DNA from: Heliocidaris erythrogramma
Taxonomy: Eukaryota > Echinodermata > Echinoidea > Camarodonta > Echinometridae
Assembly: GCA_025617745.1 (NCBI GenBank)
Contig: CM046863.1
Span: forward strand, 13,334,875-13,398,874
DNA length: 64,000 nucleotides
Direction of reading: 5' to 3'
The notes below the pieces were generated by a model, which saw only the letters and a program-made list of their open reading frames with translations, was not told the origin of the DNA and ran no database searches. Shown piece by piece: positions 47,701-57,290 of this stretch. Position 1 is the stretch's first letter. The number at the start of each line of letters is the position of its first letter. A program made the position numbers and the translations under genes.

Positions 47701-50700
47701 GTGGTGGGTCTATTGCGTGCACACCGCTATCCATATTCATGACGGGATTCTTAATTGTGTGTGTGTGTGTGTTTTTTTTCTGCTCTTTTAACTTCATCTT
47801 TTTTTTCAGTTTGACTGTGGTTGATTGATATGATCAGGGAATTTCTGCAATGTCATGGAATGAAGATTTATATCTAATTAGGCTGTTAAATGTTTGCTTT
47901 AAAGTTTAAGTTTGGCCTTGGCTTTGCTGCTGACTGGGAACGAAGAATTGATGTGAACTCATTTTTTTTTTATATTGTGGACACTAAATCAATGTCCAAT
48001 GATTATTATATTTCTCTCTATAATTTTTATCATGAATATAGCCCCATCTCTCTTCCTTCCTTCTCTCTCTGCTCTAGACCCTACATCCCTTTGTCACTTG
48101 TGTGTTTTCTTCTTGGGGAGCCTAATTAAATGTGATCTAATTAAATAATTGTCAGTATTAATTACAAAGCACAAATATGCATGATGATCTTGATCTGGAT
48201 GTGTAGCCTACGATGCAGGACCCTGCTGGGCATAAACACAGAGAGTGTGTGTGTGTGGGGGGGGGGGGGGGGTGCTTACATACTTAGAAGGCTCTAATGA
48301 TGGCCTTCTGAAATGTGTTTGTTGACGGTGAGTTTAAGACATCGTCACTCATCAAGGGGTTCCACTCGATGGGAAATGGGAAATGGACCTACTAGTATGA
48401 GTTCCAGTATAATTATTCTGTTTGTACTCTGATGGGGCTGTAACAGTTAGCACTTGCTGTTGTTTATCACTTGTCTAGTCCTTCTCTAGCTATTTTTAAT
48501 ATTAGGCTGTAACTACATGTAAGTGTAACCAAGTTTTGTACTATAAGTGTTGAAAAATTGAGAGTCAATAGAGGTCGTTAGATCTATGGGCCATGTATGA
48601 TGGCTTCATGGACTACTCAAAAAGTAACGTTACACCAATGCTAGCTATGGTCTTAAGAAAATTGAGTGGAAGTAAGGCTTATAATCTCTGCATATTTGTT
48701 CGGCAGATTGAATTTTTTTCTGATTTGCAAAATGAGATAAACTTAATCTTACCCTTGAACTTAATAATTTCTTTACTCATTTCAGTTATTCCCTGAGGCA
48801 CAGTCCAGCTACTTCCTCCAAGTCTTCGATGAGGAGTTTGACGAGTGGGTGGATTTGTGTGACACGTACACTGTGAGCAAGAAGACAGTCATTCAAGTAA
48901 TGGATGAAACGAAAGGTAAGAACATTAAAAGATATCCACCCATTCTAATCTGATGGAATGCACGTTTACATAATTATGAGGCATTAGAAATATTACTGCA
49001 CCAGCAGAGAGATCAGCCTGGAGATGAACTGCGTAATACAGTTGGTATACAAGCTCGACACCCACGAGTCCTATAGCCCACGAGTTCACATTAGGCAAAT
49101 AAGGCCCATGAGCTGGACACTGTTAGTTAGGCGGCCCACAAGCTCGACACTAGGCAAATATGGCCCATGAGCTCGATGCTACGTCGATTAGGCCCACGTA
49201 TTTGCCTATTGACGAACTTGTGGGCCTACATGTATTTTATTTAGTGTCTAGCTCTTGGGCTGTATGACTTGTGGGGCCTTTTGCAATGTCTAGCTCATGG
49301 GCCATATGGTGTTGAGCTCGTGGGATGACCTCATGGGTACCTTTCACCAATTTGAAACCGTTCAGTTGTCATTTTGGAAAAATACTCAGGCTCGGTCTTT
49401 TTACTTGCAGTATTCTATCTTGAAGATGCATTTAATTCTTAGATTGAGCAATAAGGTAAAAGATTTTGTTGTGAACTTTAATATAATATTTGCTTCTTTA
49501 TTTTTAATGGCTTACAATGTATACTTGAATTACATTTTTGACTAACATAGATTTCCACCGCATAGTCATCCGCAAACAATTTCAAAGAAAAAAAACTGAC
49601 TTATGTTTAAGTTCAATTTGAACACTTGCTACTTTGCTTGTTTTCAATGATTCTCTCTCTTTGATTGCACTGTTGCCTTTTAAATTGTGCATACGTGATA
49701 CATGTGTAGATGTATGCACTTTTTTAGATGTGTGTGTGTACTTATATGAATATAAATGGCATTGTTTGTTATTTATATTCTAGATTGTTTTTTTTCCAAA
49801 TCATTAAAAAAGTAACATCATTTGCAAAATTACAATTACCTAATTTCATGTACAATAACATAAAAGATGAGGAAACAAATTGAGTGAACTTACTGTGGTA
49901 TTTTACAGAGGGAAGACCTACAAGTACAAAAAGACCAGCTGAAGCATGTGGATCGTCATCAGGTGATGAAAGAGGTAACCATACAGCATTGTGAAAATTG
50001 TTCTGAATATGAAAAATTGTAGGATCTATACTGTTGTAGTGCTGTGCAACAGGCTTTCCACAAACATGTTAAAGTCAACTAATTGGCGAAATTCATGCTG
50101 GAAACGTTCAGCAGATCCTTGACCCTATACAACCAAATTTTTATTGTGTGACATATTGATATTCCTTTGAAAAAGTTCCTTTCTAATAAGATTTTTCAAC
50201 TTGGATAAGTACTGCAAATTCATGACAAAAAAGTGATTAAAGACCAAAAATACTGTAGTTTGCGATATTTGTAACGATCAAATATTCCCTGAAGCCCGCC
50301 ATTTTTCTCTGTTCCATTTTAAAATAGTGTTGGGTGAGACACTTGTGGTGAGAACTTTGTCCTTTTTCCTTATCACATCCAATTTTTGCATTTGAAGAAA
50401 AACACTCAAAATTAGGATGCAGTTTTATAAAATATTCCCTGAAAAGAAGCATTGCACCCAATCTTATTCCCTAAAGTAAGGGTTACCGTACATTAATCCA
50501 AATGGTAATGATCTATTATGTTCCATGCACATTTTTACATGACTTCATAGTCTTTCAAAAATACAAACCAGTGTTCTTGTATCGAAAGTTTGACCTTCAG
50601 TTTTAGTAAAACATTGGGATACTGCAGAAAGAAATAAAAAACTAAAAAAAAAAAATATTTTACACAAGGTTAGAAAGAATTTTTGTATTATCTGTCTTTT

Positions 50701-53700
50701 TGATACAATATATACATGTACCTAGTACAGTGCGTCCCAGAAAAAGCAGAGCACAATGCATTGATAAATTTGTCACTATAATTACTTATTAATTCCAAAA
50801 TATTTATATACATAACATTCAGTAAAATACTTCCTATCCCCTCATTAAGTTGATACCAAATTTAGAAATTTACACACACTCCACTCTTGGCCGACTACAA
50901 ACAATGTGAAATGCACATGTCACCCCCTCCCAACCCCTAAATTGTAGTCCATCATGATTGTGTTTGTCTTATATGTGTAAACATAAGCCGCTAGAAGCTC
51001 ATGTTAATAAATTTTATTTGATACCTTTTTAGCAAAAACTAAAAAGTGAGTATGGAGAAGAAGTCATTTGAAATCATGATAGTTGAATGCAGGTTTTTTG
51101 TTTTTTTCTTAATGATTGGATTAATGTTCTGCATTTCCTGGAAAAGCAGCAGACAAAGTATTAGTACACTATGACTTGCCATAGATGATGGGTTATAAAG
51201 GAAAATAACCACATATTCTTGGACCCCATGAATAAACAGGACTTCTATATTTGTGTTTCATATTGTTTGTGGCCAGCCTAGCATGGAGTATGTCTAAATG
51301 AAGGAGGAGAAAATGAACATATATAACCAATGTGGAATCCATTTATAAATTAAGGAATAATCTGTCTTTGAATGTGGGTTTTGCTTTTTCTGGGATGCAC
51401 TGGATCTATATGTAGACAGGTAATTGTAATCGATTTCAAATATCAAACTCAATGGATACTCCACTCCACAGTACAGCTTATATTATGTTAAAGCAAGTAG
51501 ATGTAACAACACATTCCTTACCCTTATCTCAACTTAGCTCTTTTGCTCACTAGCCATACTATTTACTACAAGCTTTCTCACCAAAATAGGGTTGAATTTC
51601 CCCAATTCTCATGGTCTACAGTAGTCCAAACACCACAGGAGCCCATTGCATAAAACTTACCATTGAGAGTAACTTTGCCAAACTACCACAGAAACCTTGA
51701 TTTTGATTGGCTGTTGAGCAATGTTACCATGGTAGTTACATTGATGGCAGAGTTACCATCGTTAAGTATAATGTTGGTCCAAATTCTTGATAGGGTTTTG
51801 CTGAACATTTCAATAGGATTAGCATTATGTTCCAATGTTCTTTGCTCAGTGCCTAAAGTAAAAATTTACTTTGTAATTTAAGGAAGATGTCACAAATCCT
51901 TTGTTAATATTGTAATAACCTCAGACCCACAACCAAGTGAATTGTGATGTGATTATCATTTTTGTTGTTGTCATTTTTGTATTGTGTCTTGCAGGAAAGA
52001 GTTTGCTTAGAACCATCCAATCGAAAAAAAACAACTGAAATCAAAAGCATCTGACCCACAGTATGCAAGAAAGGACAAGGCAAAGTCATCAGAAATCAGT
52101 TTTCAGATGGGATGGCTGCACTTTAACGAAAAGCGACGAGAATACATACAAGTCAGAGCAATAAAAGGTGGTGGATCCACAACTCTACGCCTTAGAAGGG
52201 AGGCCTCAAAAGAAGAACTTATAACATTGGGGAAAGACACCTTTTTCCCAAATGGACACAGCAAAATGGGAAAATTAACAGACATGCAGGCAGACCTAGC
52301 AGACTACAGAGCGAAGCCGATATCTGACGAAGGATGGACTCTTAACAGAAATGCTGTCAGCGGTGTAAAGCTTCGACTTTACTTACTAACAAAATTGATG
52401 GTATGAATAACTTTGTATCATTCCTATTTACATTGATAATTAGTTTTGCAGTGCACATTGTATGCTTTATTGATGTATTTGCATTTATGTACTCCAGCTT
52501 TCGGCGGAGGCATTATATTTGGGGGTTGTCTGTCAATTCGTCTGTCCTGTTTTCGTTCACGCAATAACTTAAGAACCATTTGATGGATCAACTTCAAACT
52601 TATATGCAGTGATCTGAATCGATTTTGGGGTCACAAGGTCAAAGGTCATAGAGGTCATTGTATACTTGAAAAAGGCTCATTCTTGCAATAACTTAAACCA
52701 ATTGACGATTCGACTTCAAACTTAAAAGGAAGAATGATCTGAATTATTTTGGGGTCACAAGGTCAAAGGTCATAGAGGTCACTTCACACTTGGCTCATGT
52801 ATGCAACTATGCATATGGGAGTGATGGTGATCTGATTAGATTATCAAAGTTTTAAGAAATTTAATATGAATGTGATATATTTCAGAACCGGCAATGCGGG
52901 TGGCCTTAAATTTTGAGTGCGCGCAGTAGGCTGTAACGGTATCTGCCCTAGACCATTTTCGATACACCGAAAATGAATACCGGTAAATACCGTGAAACCG
53001 GTTTTTGCTGGCAAAAAGACACCAAAAACTTTGGTAACAAAAAGGGTCCGGTGAATGTTGGTATATATTTCATTACCACCAAAAATAATAGCCGGTTTAT
53101 TTTCGGTATCAAAACTTTACCGAATTAATAGCCGGTATTTATTTCGGTATCTTGGCATTACCGAAAATGATAGCCGGGTTTTTTTTCGGTATCTAAACTT
53201 TACCAAAGATTTCGGTGTGTCCGGTATGCCCTTTTTTTAAAAACCGAGTATTCGGTCAAAAAACAAAAACCGGTAATACCGGTCAACCGGTTCACCGATA
53301 CAGCCTAGCGCGCAGTCGAGAATCCATATAGTTTCATTCCTGTGTCTCTCATTTTCATGTCACTATTTCTGGTAAAATTGGTCCTCCCCTACAGTTATTG
53401 GCCCATATTCACGGGGGTGTACTAAGTTAAACCATGGTTTAATCAGTGCTCTAACTATGAGTAGCCAAATGTGACACAAATCTCTAACAGTAGGTGTTTG
53501 ATTTGTCAGCATATTTGGTACCCAAACTGTTAAAAAATGCCAGGGAATGATAAGTACAATAGTTTTCTTTACCATTAAAGCATGAGACCACAACAGCATT
53601 GGCAGATTTGTCAATTTTGGATGTATCCAAAATTAAGGCACATGCAGATTCAAACCAGGGTTTAACTTAGTACACCTTTGTGAGTACGGGCCATTAAGTT

Positions 53701-56700
53701 TAGTTTTTTCCCCAGGTAGTCTGGACATGCACTATTCTATTGTACCCCTTTAAGTTATGTTTATGCTTCTTTCAATGCAATTTTTTCTGATTGCTACCTC
53801 GTAGAATTGGTGCAGATAGGGCACCAAATTCCCTTGCAAAGCTATATTGTATCTATCCAGAAAAATAATTGTTTTTATATTTGTTTATTGCAATTATCTG
53901 TCTTCAGGATCAACCTGCCATTGAACTCACTAGTGACAGCGACCTACCTGATCCAGAACTATCAGGTGAGATTTTATACCCCGCATATACACATAGTATA
54001 TAATGGGGTTTAGGAATCAGCGTGTGGTCGAGCGGTCCGTTGCAAATATTGCGGATCGAACTACTTCTACAGTTTTGAAGAAATTGAAATGAAACTTGGT
54101 GTACATGATGACATTGAGGTGTAGATGTGCAAGACATATTTTTTTGTGTTTGTCAGACAAAGCATTGCCATGGTAACCACAATTGTACCAAAACATTGTA
54201 GAGCAAACTACTTCCACAGCGTTTAAGCAATTAAGGTCAAATATGGTGTGTATGATCTATAAGTGTATGTAGTTGTGCAAGACACCCTTTGTGTTTGTAC
54301 CGGACAAAGCGTTGCCATGGTAACCACATATTTTTGCAAAAATCTTGTGTGGACCAAACTACTTCCAGAATTTTGAGGCAATTAAAATTAAATTTGGTAT
54401 ACATGATGACATTGACATGTAGATGTGCAAGACATGCTGTTTGTGTTTGTCACTCAAAGGGTCGCCATGGTAACCACAAATTTACCAAAACCTTGTGGAG
54501 CGCACTTCTTCAAAATAGGGTGTGACTGCGGGGGTGTTAATCACCTTAAGTGATAGCTCTAGTTTTTATGCCTCCACCCCATAGGGATGCCAGAGGCATC
54601 ATGTGTTTTGGGGGTCGTCCGTCTGTCCATCCTTCCAAACAAACTTATGAATGCAATATCTCAGGAACCAAAGGACAGATTTTCATGAAACTTCATAGCC
54701 AGGGGATTATGGGTGGCTCCCGATCTGATTAGAATTTTGGGTGATGAGGTTAAAGGTCACGGGTCAATATAACCAAGTTGAAATAGCGTGTGAACATGAT
54801 ATCTCATGTTCTCATGAACCCATTTATGGATTTCAATGAAACTTCATAGGTGTATTATGGAGAGTCCAAGTTCTGTTAAGAGGGTCATGGGTCATGAGGT
54901 CAAAGTTCAAAGGTTTAATTATGTTGAAGTTCCTTGTGAACACAATGTTTTGTGTTAATCCCCAGTCATGGATCGAAATTCAAAGTTATCAAAATGTGGC
55001 AAATTGTATTCATGACCCAGTGTCATTTTTCAGAAATCGGTCACTCAGACGTAGCAAAATTTCTAAGTGTAAATCTTAAAATTCTTGAAGAATGATCGCA
55101 TGGACATGGCGAAATACATGCACATTATGGCTATTGCCTTATTATTACATGTGATCTAATGTGAACTTGCATGTGTATAATTATTATCGACATATAGCTG
55201 GGCCATCGGCCACCACGCCCACAGTTAATGAAGACCAAGCATCAGTGCCTGAAGCTCAAACGACAGTAGATAGATCAACTGCATTTGAAATTGTAAGATC
55301 AGCCCTTACTGCACAGGCATCAACGCATGAAGGCTCCCCAGGAACTCATCAGATGTCAACTTCAGAAGTTGAAGCGCCATTCATCATCATTGGAGCATCA
55401 ACCTCGCCAGCCAGACCTTCAACTTCAACTTCAAATTTGGAAGTCGCTACATTCCAACCTGCTGGAACACCCACAGTATGTGTATATTTCCTTTTCAAGA
55501 AAAAAATATATATATTACCATAATTACCTCCTGCAGCAGTCTTGTATAATTTATACATAATTTTAGATTTAGGGAGTTTTGCAAAAAAGGAGAGATAAAA
55601 TAGTGCCTTCTGCAAGAACACACTTGAATGTTCATTAGCTTTATACGTTTTGTGATGTGCTCATATAAAGAGTAAAAAACATGATCAGCCCCTATCTCTC
55701 AATCCTTGTACATTCTACGGCCAGACTGCTCAAACCGTTACCTTCCCGCACTGGAATAATTGCCCCACCTAGCCTTTTATGCCTTGGTGAAGACATTTGT
55801 ATATTCCAATTACTTTTATTCAAATCCATCAACCTGTCCCTATTAAAGGAGAATGAAACCCCAAACTTGTATGCACTTTAACAGAAGCAGACAAATCTTA
55901 GAAGCATATCACTAAAAATTTTGAGGAAAAACGGATAAAGAATTAAAAAGTTATGAAGATTTAAAAAACCTAAAATCGCTAAAGGAAATTGGCAACATGC
56001 TCATTATGCTAATGAGATGCTATGACATTTTTGTGCTCTCTTTTTATAGGTAATGAATAAGAAAATCATCAGATTTCAGCTTTTAAACAAAATTAAATCA
56101 TCATCATTGTGCTTGAAATATATTGTGAGGAATGAATTTGTGAACACCACCTATTATACAGAAATCAAGTTTTCTAAGATATATTCAAGGAAAGTGGATT
56201 TTTACATTATTTGTATAAGGCAATTGGAAAGTATAGCACATTTACATTACAGCATCTCATTAGCATAATGAGGACATGGCCAATTTTAGATCTCCATTCA
56301 TTTAGCGATTTTAGAATTTCAAATATTCATAACTTTTTTATTAGTTGTCTGTTTTTCCTCAACCTTTCACTGATATGCTTCTTTGATTTTTCTGCTTCCA
56401 TTCAAATGCATTCATTTTTTGGGTTTCATTCTCCTTTAATTATCCTTGTTCTCTAGAGCTTGCCCTACATAGCAGTAATCTCTAGTGAATGCAATGTATC
56501 CACCATGGGGTAATCAAAGATTACACGATCCCCACCAGAAACCCCTACTTGATCTCATTGCCCTGGGCTGGTATTCTGACAATTTGTGTAACTTCTATCT
56601 TATTTGAATTGCCATAGCAATCAGATGGGGTAGCCATTAATTGGCTTACACTGCACACTTTTGACTTGCATGCTGGTACATGGGTGCAAGATTGCAAAGT

Positions 56701-57290
56701 TCATACCAACCACAATTGCACATTCCAAATAAGGTATTTAATGATACAATAAAGATAAGATTAAAAGATACATTTTTCAGAATACAGACCCTGGCAATTT
56801 AAGGACTTGTCCAAAAGGCATTTTCGGCCACCGCTCATTACTCACAAAGTGTTGAAATAAGACAAACCCTACCCTTTTCTACCTTCCCCATGAGTGGTCC
56901 ATATATCACCCAATAGCATGTTAAGTGATTGACAGTAGAATGTATGCTGTCCCAGGAATGACAATCTTTTGAACAGTGCTTAGATTTTGCATGTAAGCTC
57001 CTATCGGTTTGATTTGGATTTTGTGGTGAACTGAATTGTTGTAATGGTATCAATCCGAATATTCATTATTTCTTCCCCTTCTTCCATCACCATCTCTGCA
57101 GGTTCTCTTCAAGTCCGGGCCTCAGCCTCAAGGAACATGTGGCATATGCTGCGACCGTCCAAAGGAGAGCTTTTTCATTCCGTGCGGGCATACACTGTGC
57201 CTTCCTTGCAGTACATACATCGAAGAATCTACGAATAAATGCCCATTTTGCAAACAAGATATCACTGCTGTCCACAGCTTGTTTATCTGA
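35698..57290 (+). CDS. Uncharacterised multi-domain RING-finger protein, likely E3 ubiquitin ligase, ten-exon model
   Basis: Exons at 35698-35921, 36567-36624, 45899-46019, 46946-47101, 48786-48915, 49909-49974, 51995-52400, 53908-53965, 55198-55475 and 57102-57290 join with matching phases (2,1,2,0,0,1,1,0,1,0 on entry) and GT-AG ends. They give at least 561 residues. A first module covers about 145-215 (LFPEAQ...FLQVFDEEFDEWVDL). A second spans about 280-387 (QMGWLHFNEKRREYIQVRAI...FFPNGHS...KLRLYLLTKLM); I recall similar modules in unnamed cnidarian and fish proteins. An acidic SUMO-interaction-like motif (AIELTSDSD) follows at about 391-399, then a Ser/Thr-rich linker with PFIIIG, and a C3HC4 RING at 512-549. 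The known RING role is E2 recruitment for ubiquitin transfer; the substrate is unknown. The N-terminus may extend upstream, and exon 7 needs one extra base. Confidence 0.7.
36567..36624 (+). CDS. RING gene, short exon 2
   Basis: Acceptor 'caatgtacatgtag', donor AACGA|GTGAGT. It enters in phase 1 and leaves in phase 2, encoding DHAVQRHDRSTHETTDKAN. Support comes from consensus splice sites and phase agreement with exons on both sides. Confidence 0.5.
36770..38090. repeat. ~187-bp tandem repeat, about 7 units
   Basis: 'atatgcatgc' recurs at about 37138, 37323, 37519, 37708, 37892 and 38067, with a degenerate copy at 36949. Each unit has 'cccataggttaacacg', 'tgatttacatgaaatttaaa' and 'aaatccccgggaata'. 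It fills part of the RING gene's second intron and produces a false 168-codon minus-strand ORF (37416-37922) of three near-repeats. Confidence 0.85.
38580..38860. repeat. Dispersed G-rich repeat, inverted copy of 24080-24310
   Basis: A (TG)n/poly-G run at 38579-38627 is followed by 'catagacgatccgccatttt' and 'ctcgattgtgcc', a C-run of about 33 at 38699-38732, and 'atccgggatccgcccctg'. A related fragment lies at 38930-39165. Confidence 0.6.
38870..41740. other. Intron 2 of RING gene, no recognised element over most of it
   Basis: Apart from the G-rich fragment to 39165, poly-G runs near 39452-39462 and 39837-39851, and a C-run at 40229-40252, I see only AT-rich DNA. A minus or plus ORF near 40525-40828 has no recognisable domain. 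Confidence 0.4.
41745..42640 (-). mobile_element. Antisense 5'-truncated LINE remnant with C-terminal RT tail
   Basis: The minus-strand end at about 41750-41800 is 'gttcaatgaataaatacata' with a short ATACAT-type tail. Upstream of it, between about 42605 and 42100, the minus strand reads MTQSDFVSHCEGELQDMFNN, LRTY, LRISSHNLPIEKGRY and RFCAE in one frame interrupted by stops. The LR-S-HNL-IE-GRY pattern is one I associate with the C-terminus of animal LINE polymerases. Confidence 0.6.
42666..43311. mobile_element. TTAA-flanked MITE, copy A
   Basis: TTAA at 42662-42665 and 43312-43315 flanks ends AGGGAAATTAACC and GGTTACTTGTCCT. The interior phrases 'atcgtctgctagcaat' and 'gggggctgccatt' are shared with copy C (62017-62911). 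It has no ORF. TTAA duplication suggests piggyBac-type mobilisation. Confidence 0.7.
43592..45705. mobile_element. 2.1-kb foldback element whose arms are arrays of 'ggtccgatagaccgaa'-like words
   Basis: The outer ends CCCTATAGCTAGAAGGTCCG and CGGACCTTCTAGCTATAGGG are exact inverses. The left arm (43592-43875) and right arm (45330-45705) are each built of 14-18-bp units such as 'ggtccgatagtccgaa', 'ggttctatagaccgaa' and 'tcggcaaaag', and match in order as inverted repeats down to 'gaccgacaataa'. The right arm has extra units. The centre (about 1.4 kb) holds poly-G/C runs and a pyrimidine-rich tract but no transposase. Confidence 0.8.
45899..46019 (+). CDS. RING gene, exon 3 after a 9.3-kb intron
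   Basis: A tandem NAGNAG acceptor (ttgagcag|cag) allows entry at 45896 or 45899, both in the same phase. The donor is GATATG|GTACGT. It encodes SILKMTCKISVVPDLGETVK and TLANITCENDYREIPALIDM. A 106-bp satellite begins about 45 bp beyond the donor. Confidence 0.5.
46063..46815. repeat. 106-bp satellite made of two ~53-bp halves with AAGTCGACTT palindromes
   Basis: 'gtcgtcatggcga' starts at 46279, 46385, 46491, 46597 and 46703, exactly 106 bp apart. Alternating halves carry 'gtcgacatggcgacataaat' and 'gtcgtcatggcgagatatat', each bounded by the palindrome AAGTCGACTT. Degenerate flanking units extend to 46063. It sits in intron 3 of the RING gene between exons 45899-46019 and 46946-47101. Confidence 0.9.
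46946..47101 (+). CDS. RING gene, exon 4
   Basis: Acceptor 'ctctaactttgttacag', donor GAAGAG|GTACGT, phase 0 at both ends. It encodes TTPVDLPIMASDISDTDTSE, then LVAVLFKYQTHAKKKFISKG and ATKATLVASCEE. The frame is open upstream to 46869, where another AG exists but would break the phase with exon 3. A Kozak-like ATG (aatcATGG) at 46970 offers an alternative start for a shorter form. Confidence 0.65.
48786..48915 (+). CDS. RING gene, exon 5
   Basis: Acceptor 'cttactcatttcag', donor ACGAAAG|GTAAGA; enters phase 0, leaves phase 1. It encodes LFPEAQSSYFLQVFDEEFDE and WVDLCDTYTVSKKTVIQVMD. The FLQVFDEEFDEWVDL run resembles a beta-strand pair of a ubiquitin-like or PB1-like fold; this is inferred from pattern only. 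Confidence 0.75.
49037..49330. mobile_element. Small foldback array of 'gcccacgagctcgacactag' words
   Basis: The left half repeats 'cccacgagctcgacactagg' and 'caaata' variants; the right half from about 49196 repeats their inverses ('tatttgcctattgacgaact', 'tgtgggcc', 'agctcatgggcc'). Architecture matches the element at 43592-45705, with unrelated words. Confidence 0.65.
49909..49974 (+). CDS. RING gene, exon 6 (linker)
   Basis: Acceptor 'gtggtattttacag', donor AAAGAG|GTAACC; phase 1 to phase 1. It encodes EGRPTSTKRPAEACGSSSGD and ER, a basic and Ser-rich linker. A second donor at 49963 (CATCAG|GTGATG) keeps the same phase. Confidence 0.65.
50728..51402. mobile_element. MITE of 675 bp with CAGTGCGTCCCAGAAAAAGC ends
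   Basis: The left end CAGTGCGTCCCAGAAAAAGC mirrors the right end GCTTTTTCTGGGATGCACTG with one mismatch. TA precedes the left end; the right flank is GATC, so the target duplication is not clean. No ORF. A related end lies at 32478-32496. Confidence 0.7.
51995..52400 (+). CDS. RING gene, exon 7 with GGG/FFPNG module; one-base frame break in an A8 run
   Basis: Acceptor 'gtattgtgtcttgcag', donor TTGATG|GTATGA. The entry frame reads GKSLLRTIQSKKK and meets a stop after the A8 run at 52024-52031. One more A there puts it into the long open frame reading QLKSKASDPQYARKDKAKSS, then FQMGWLHFNEKRREYIQVRA and KGGGSTTLRLRREASKEELI to the donor. No acceptor downstream of the run has both a pyrimidine tract and the right phase. 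A homopolymer sequencing error is likelier than inactivation because later exons are clean. Confidence 0.72.
52495..52800. repeat. 'ggcggaggcattatatttgg' header repeat with ggtcaaaggtcatagaggtc units
   Basis: Two units of about 115 bp each ('gcaataacttaagaaccatt' near 52561 and 'gcaataacttaaaccaattg' near 52686) share 'ttttggggtcacaaggtcaa'. It is the same style as 17344-18330. Confidence 0.65.
53396..53696. mobile_element. Palindromic MITE, about 300 bp
   Basis: The left end 'tattggcccatattcacggg' with 'ggtgtactaagttaaacca' mirrors the right end 'gggtttaacttagtacacct' with 'ttgtgagtacgggccatta'. It has no coding content and lies in the intron before exon 8. Confidence 0.7.
53908..53965 (+). 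CDS. RING gene, exon 8 with SUMO-interaction-like motif
   Basis: Acceptor 'ttatctgtcttcag', donor TATCAG|GTGAGA; phase 0 to phase 1. It encodes DQPAIELTSDSDLPDPELS. AIELT followed by an acidic Ser-Asp run fits the SUMO-interacting motif pattern (hydrophobic core plus acidic flank). The functional claim is inference. Confidence 0.7.
54010..54540. repeat. ~147-bp tandem repeat, about 3.5 units
   Basis: 'gccatggtaaccaca' recurs at 54167, 54313 and 54463, with 'aactacttccacag' and 'gatgtgcaagacat' between. Intron 8 of the RING gene. Confidence 0.8.
54567..54950. repeat. 'tgcctccaccccatagggat' header repeat
   Basis: Header 'tatgcctccaccccataggg' then 'gtccgtctgtccatccttcc', followed by two units with 'atttcaatgaaacttcatag' and 'gaggtcaaaggt'. 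Related in layout to 17344 and 52495. Confidence 0.6.
55198..55475 (+). CDS. RING gene, exon 9, low-complexity Ser/Thr/Ala/Pro linker
   Basis: Acceptor 'ttatcgacatatag', donor CCCACA|GTATGT; phase 1 to phase 0. It encodes AGPSATTPTVNEDQASVPEA and a long Ser/Thr-rich tail containing EAPFIIIGASTSPARPST. PFIIIG is a second possible SUMO-interaction core, though acidic residues lie only on its N-terminal side. Confidence 0.7.
55847..56435. mobile_element. TTAA-flanked foldback MITE, copy B
   Basis: TTAA at 55843-55846 and 56436-56439 flanks AGGAGAATGAAACCCCAAAC and its inverse ending GGGTTTCATTCTCCT. The arms mirror for at least 170 bp ('gctcattatgctaatgagat' against 'atctcattagcataatgagg'). No ORF. 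It shares the terminal 8 bp and target with copies A and C. Confidence 0.8.
56557..56799. mobile_element. Palindromic MITE ending GG(G)TCTGTATTCTGA
   Basis: The left end 'attgccctgggctggtattc' and right end 'gaatacagaccctggcaatt' are inverse with a few mismatches. About 243 bp, in the intron before the RING exon. Confidence 0.6.
57102..57290 (+). CDS. RING gene, terminal exon with C3HC4 RING finger
   Basis: Acceptor 'caccatctctgcag', phase 0, stop TGA at 57288-57290. Spacing is CGIC, 11 residues, CGH, then C at +3, C at +6 and a CPFC end: all eight metal ligands (Cys x7, His x1) are present. The sequence ends KQDITAVHSLFI, so the RING lies at the extreme C-terminus as in IAP, MUL1 and RNF-type E3 ligases. 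Ligand geometry is complete, which favours an active domain. Confidence 0.9.
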   Translation, partial: VLFKSGPQPQGTCGICCDRPKESFFIPCGHTLCLPCSTYIEESTNKCPFCKQDITAVHSLFI

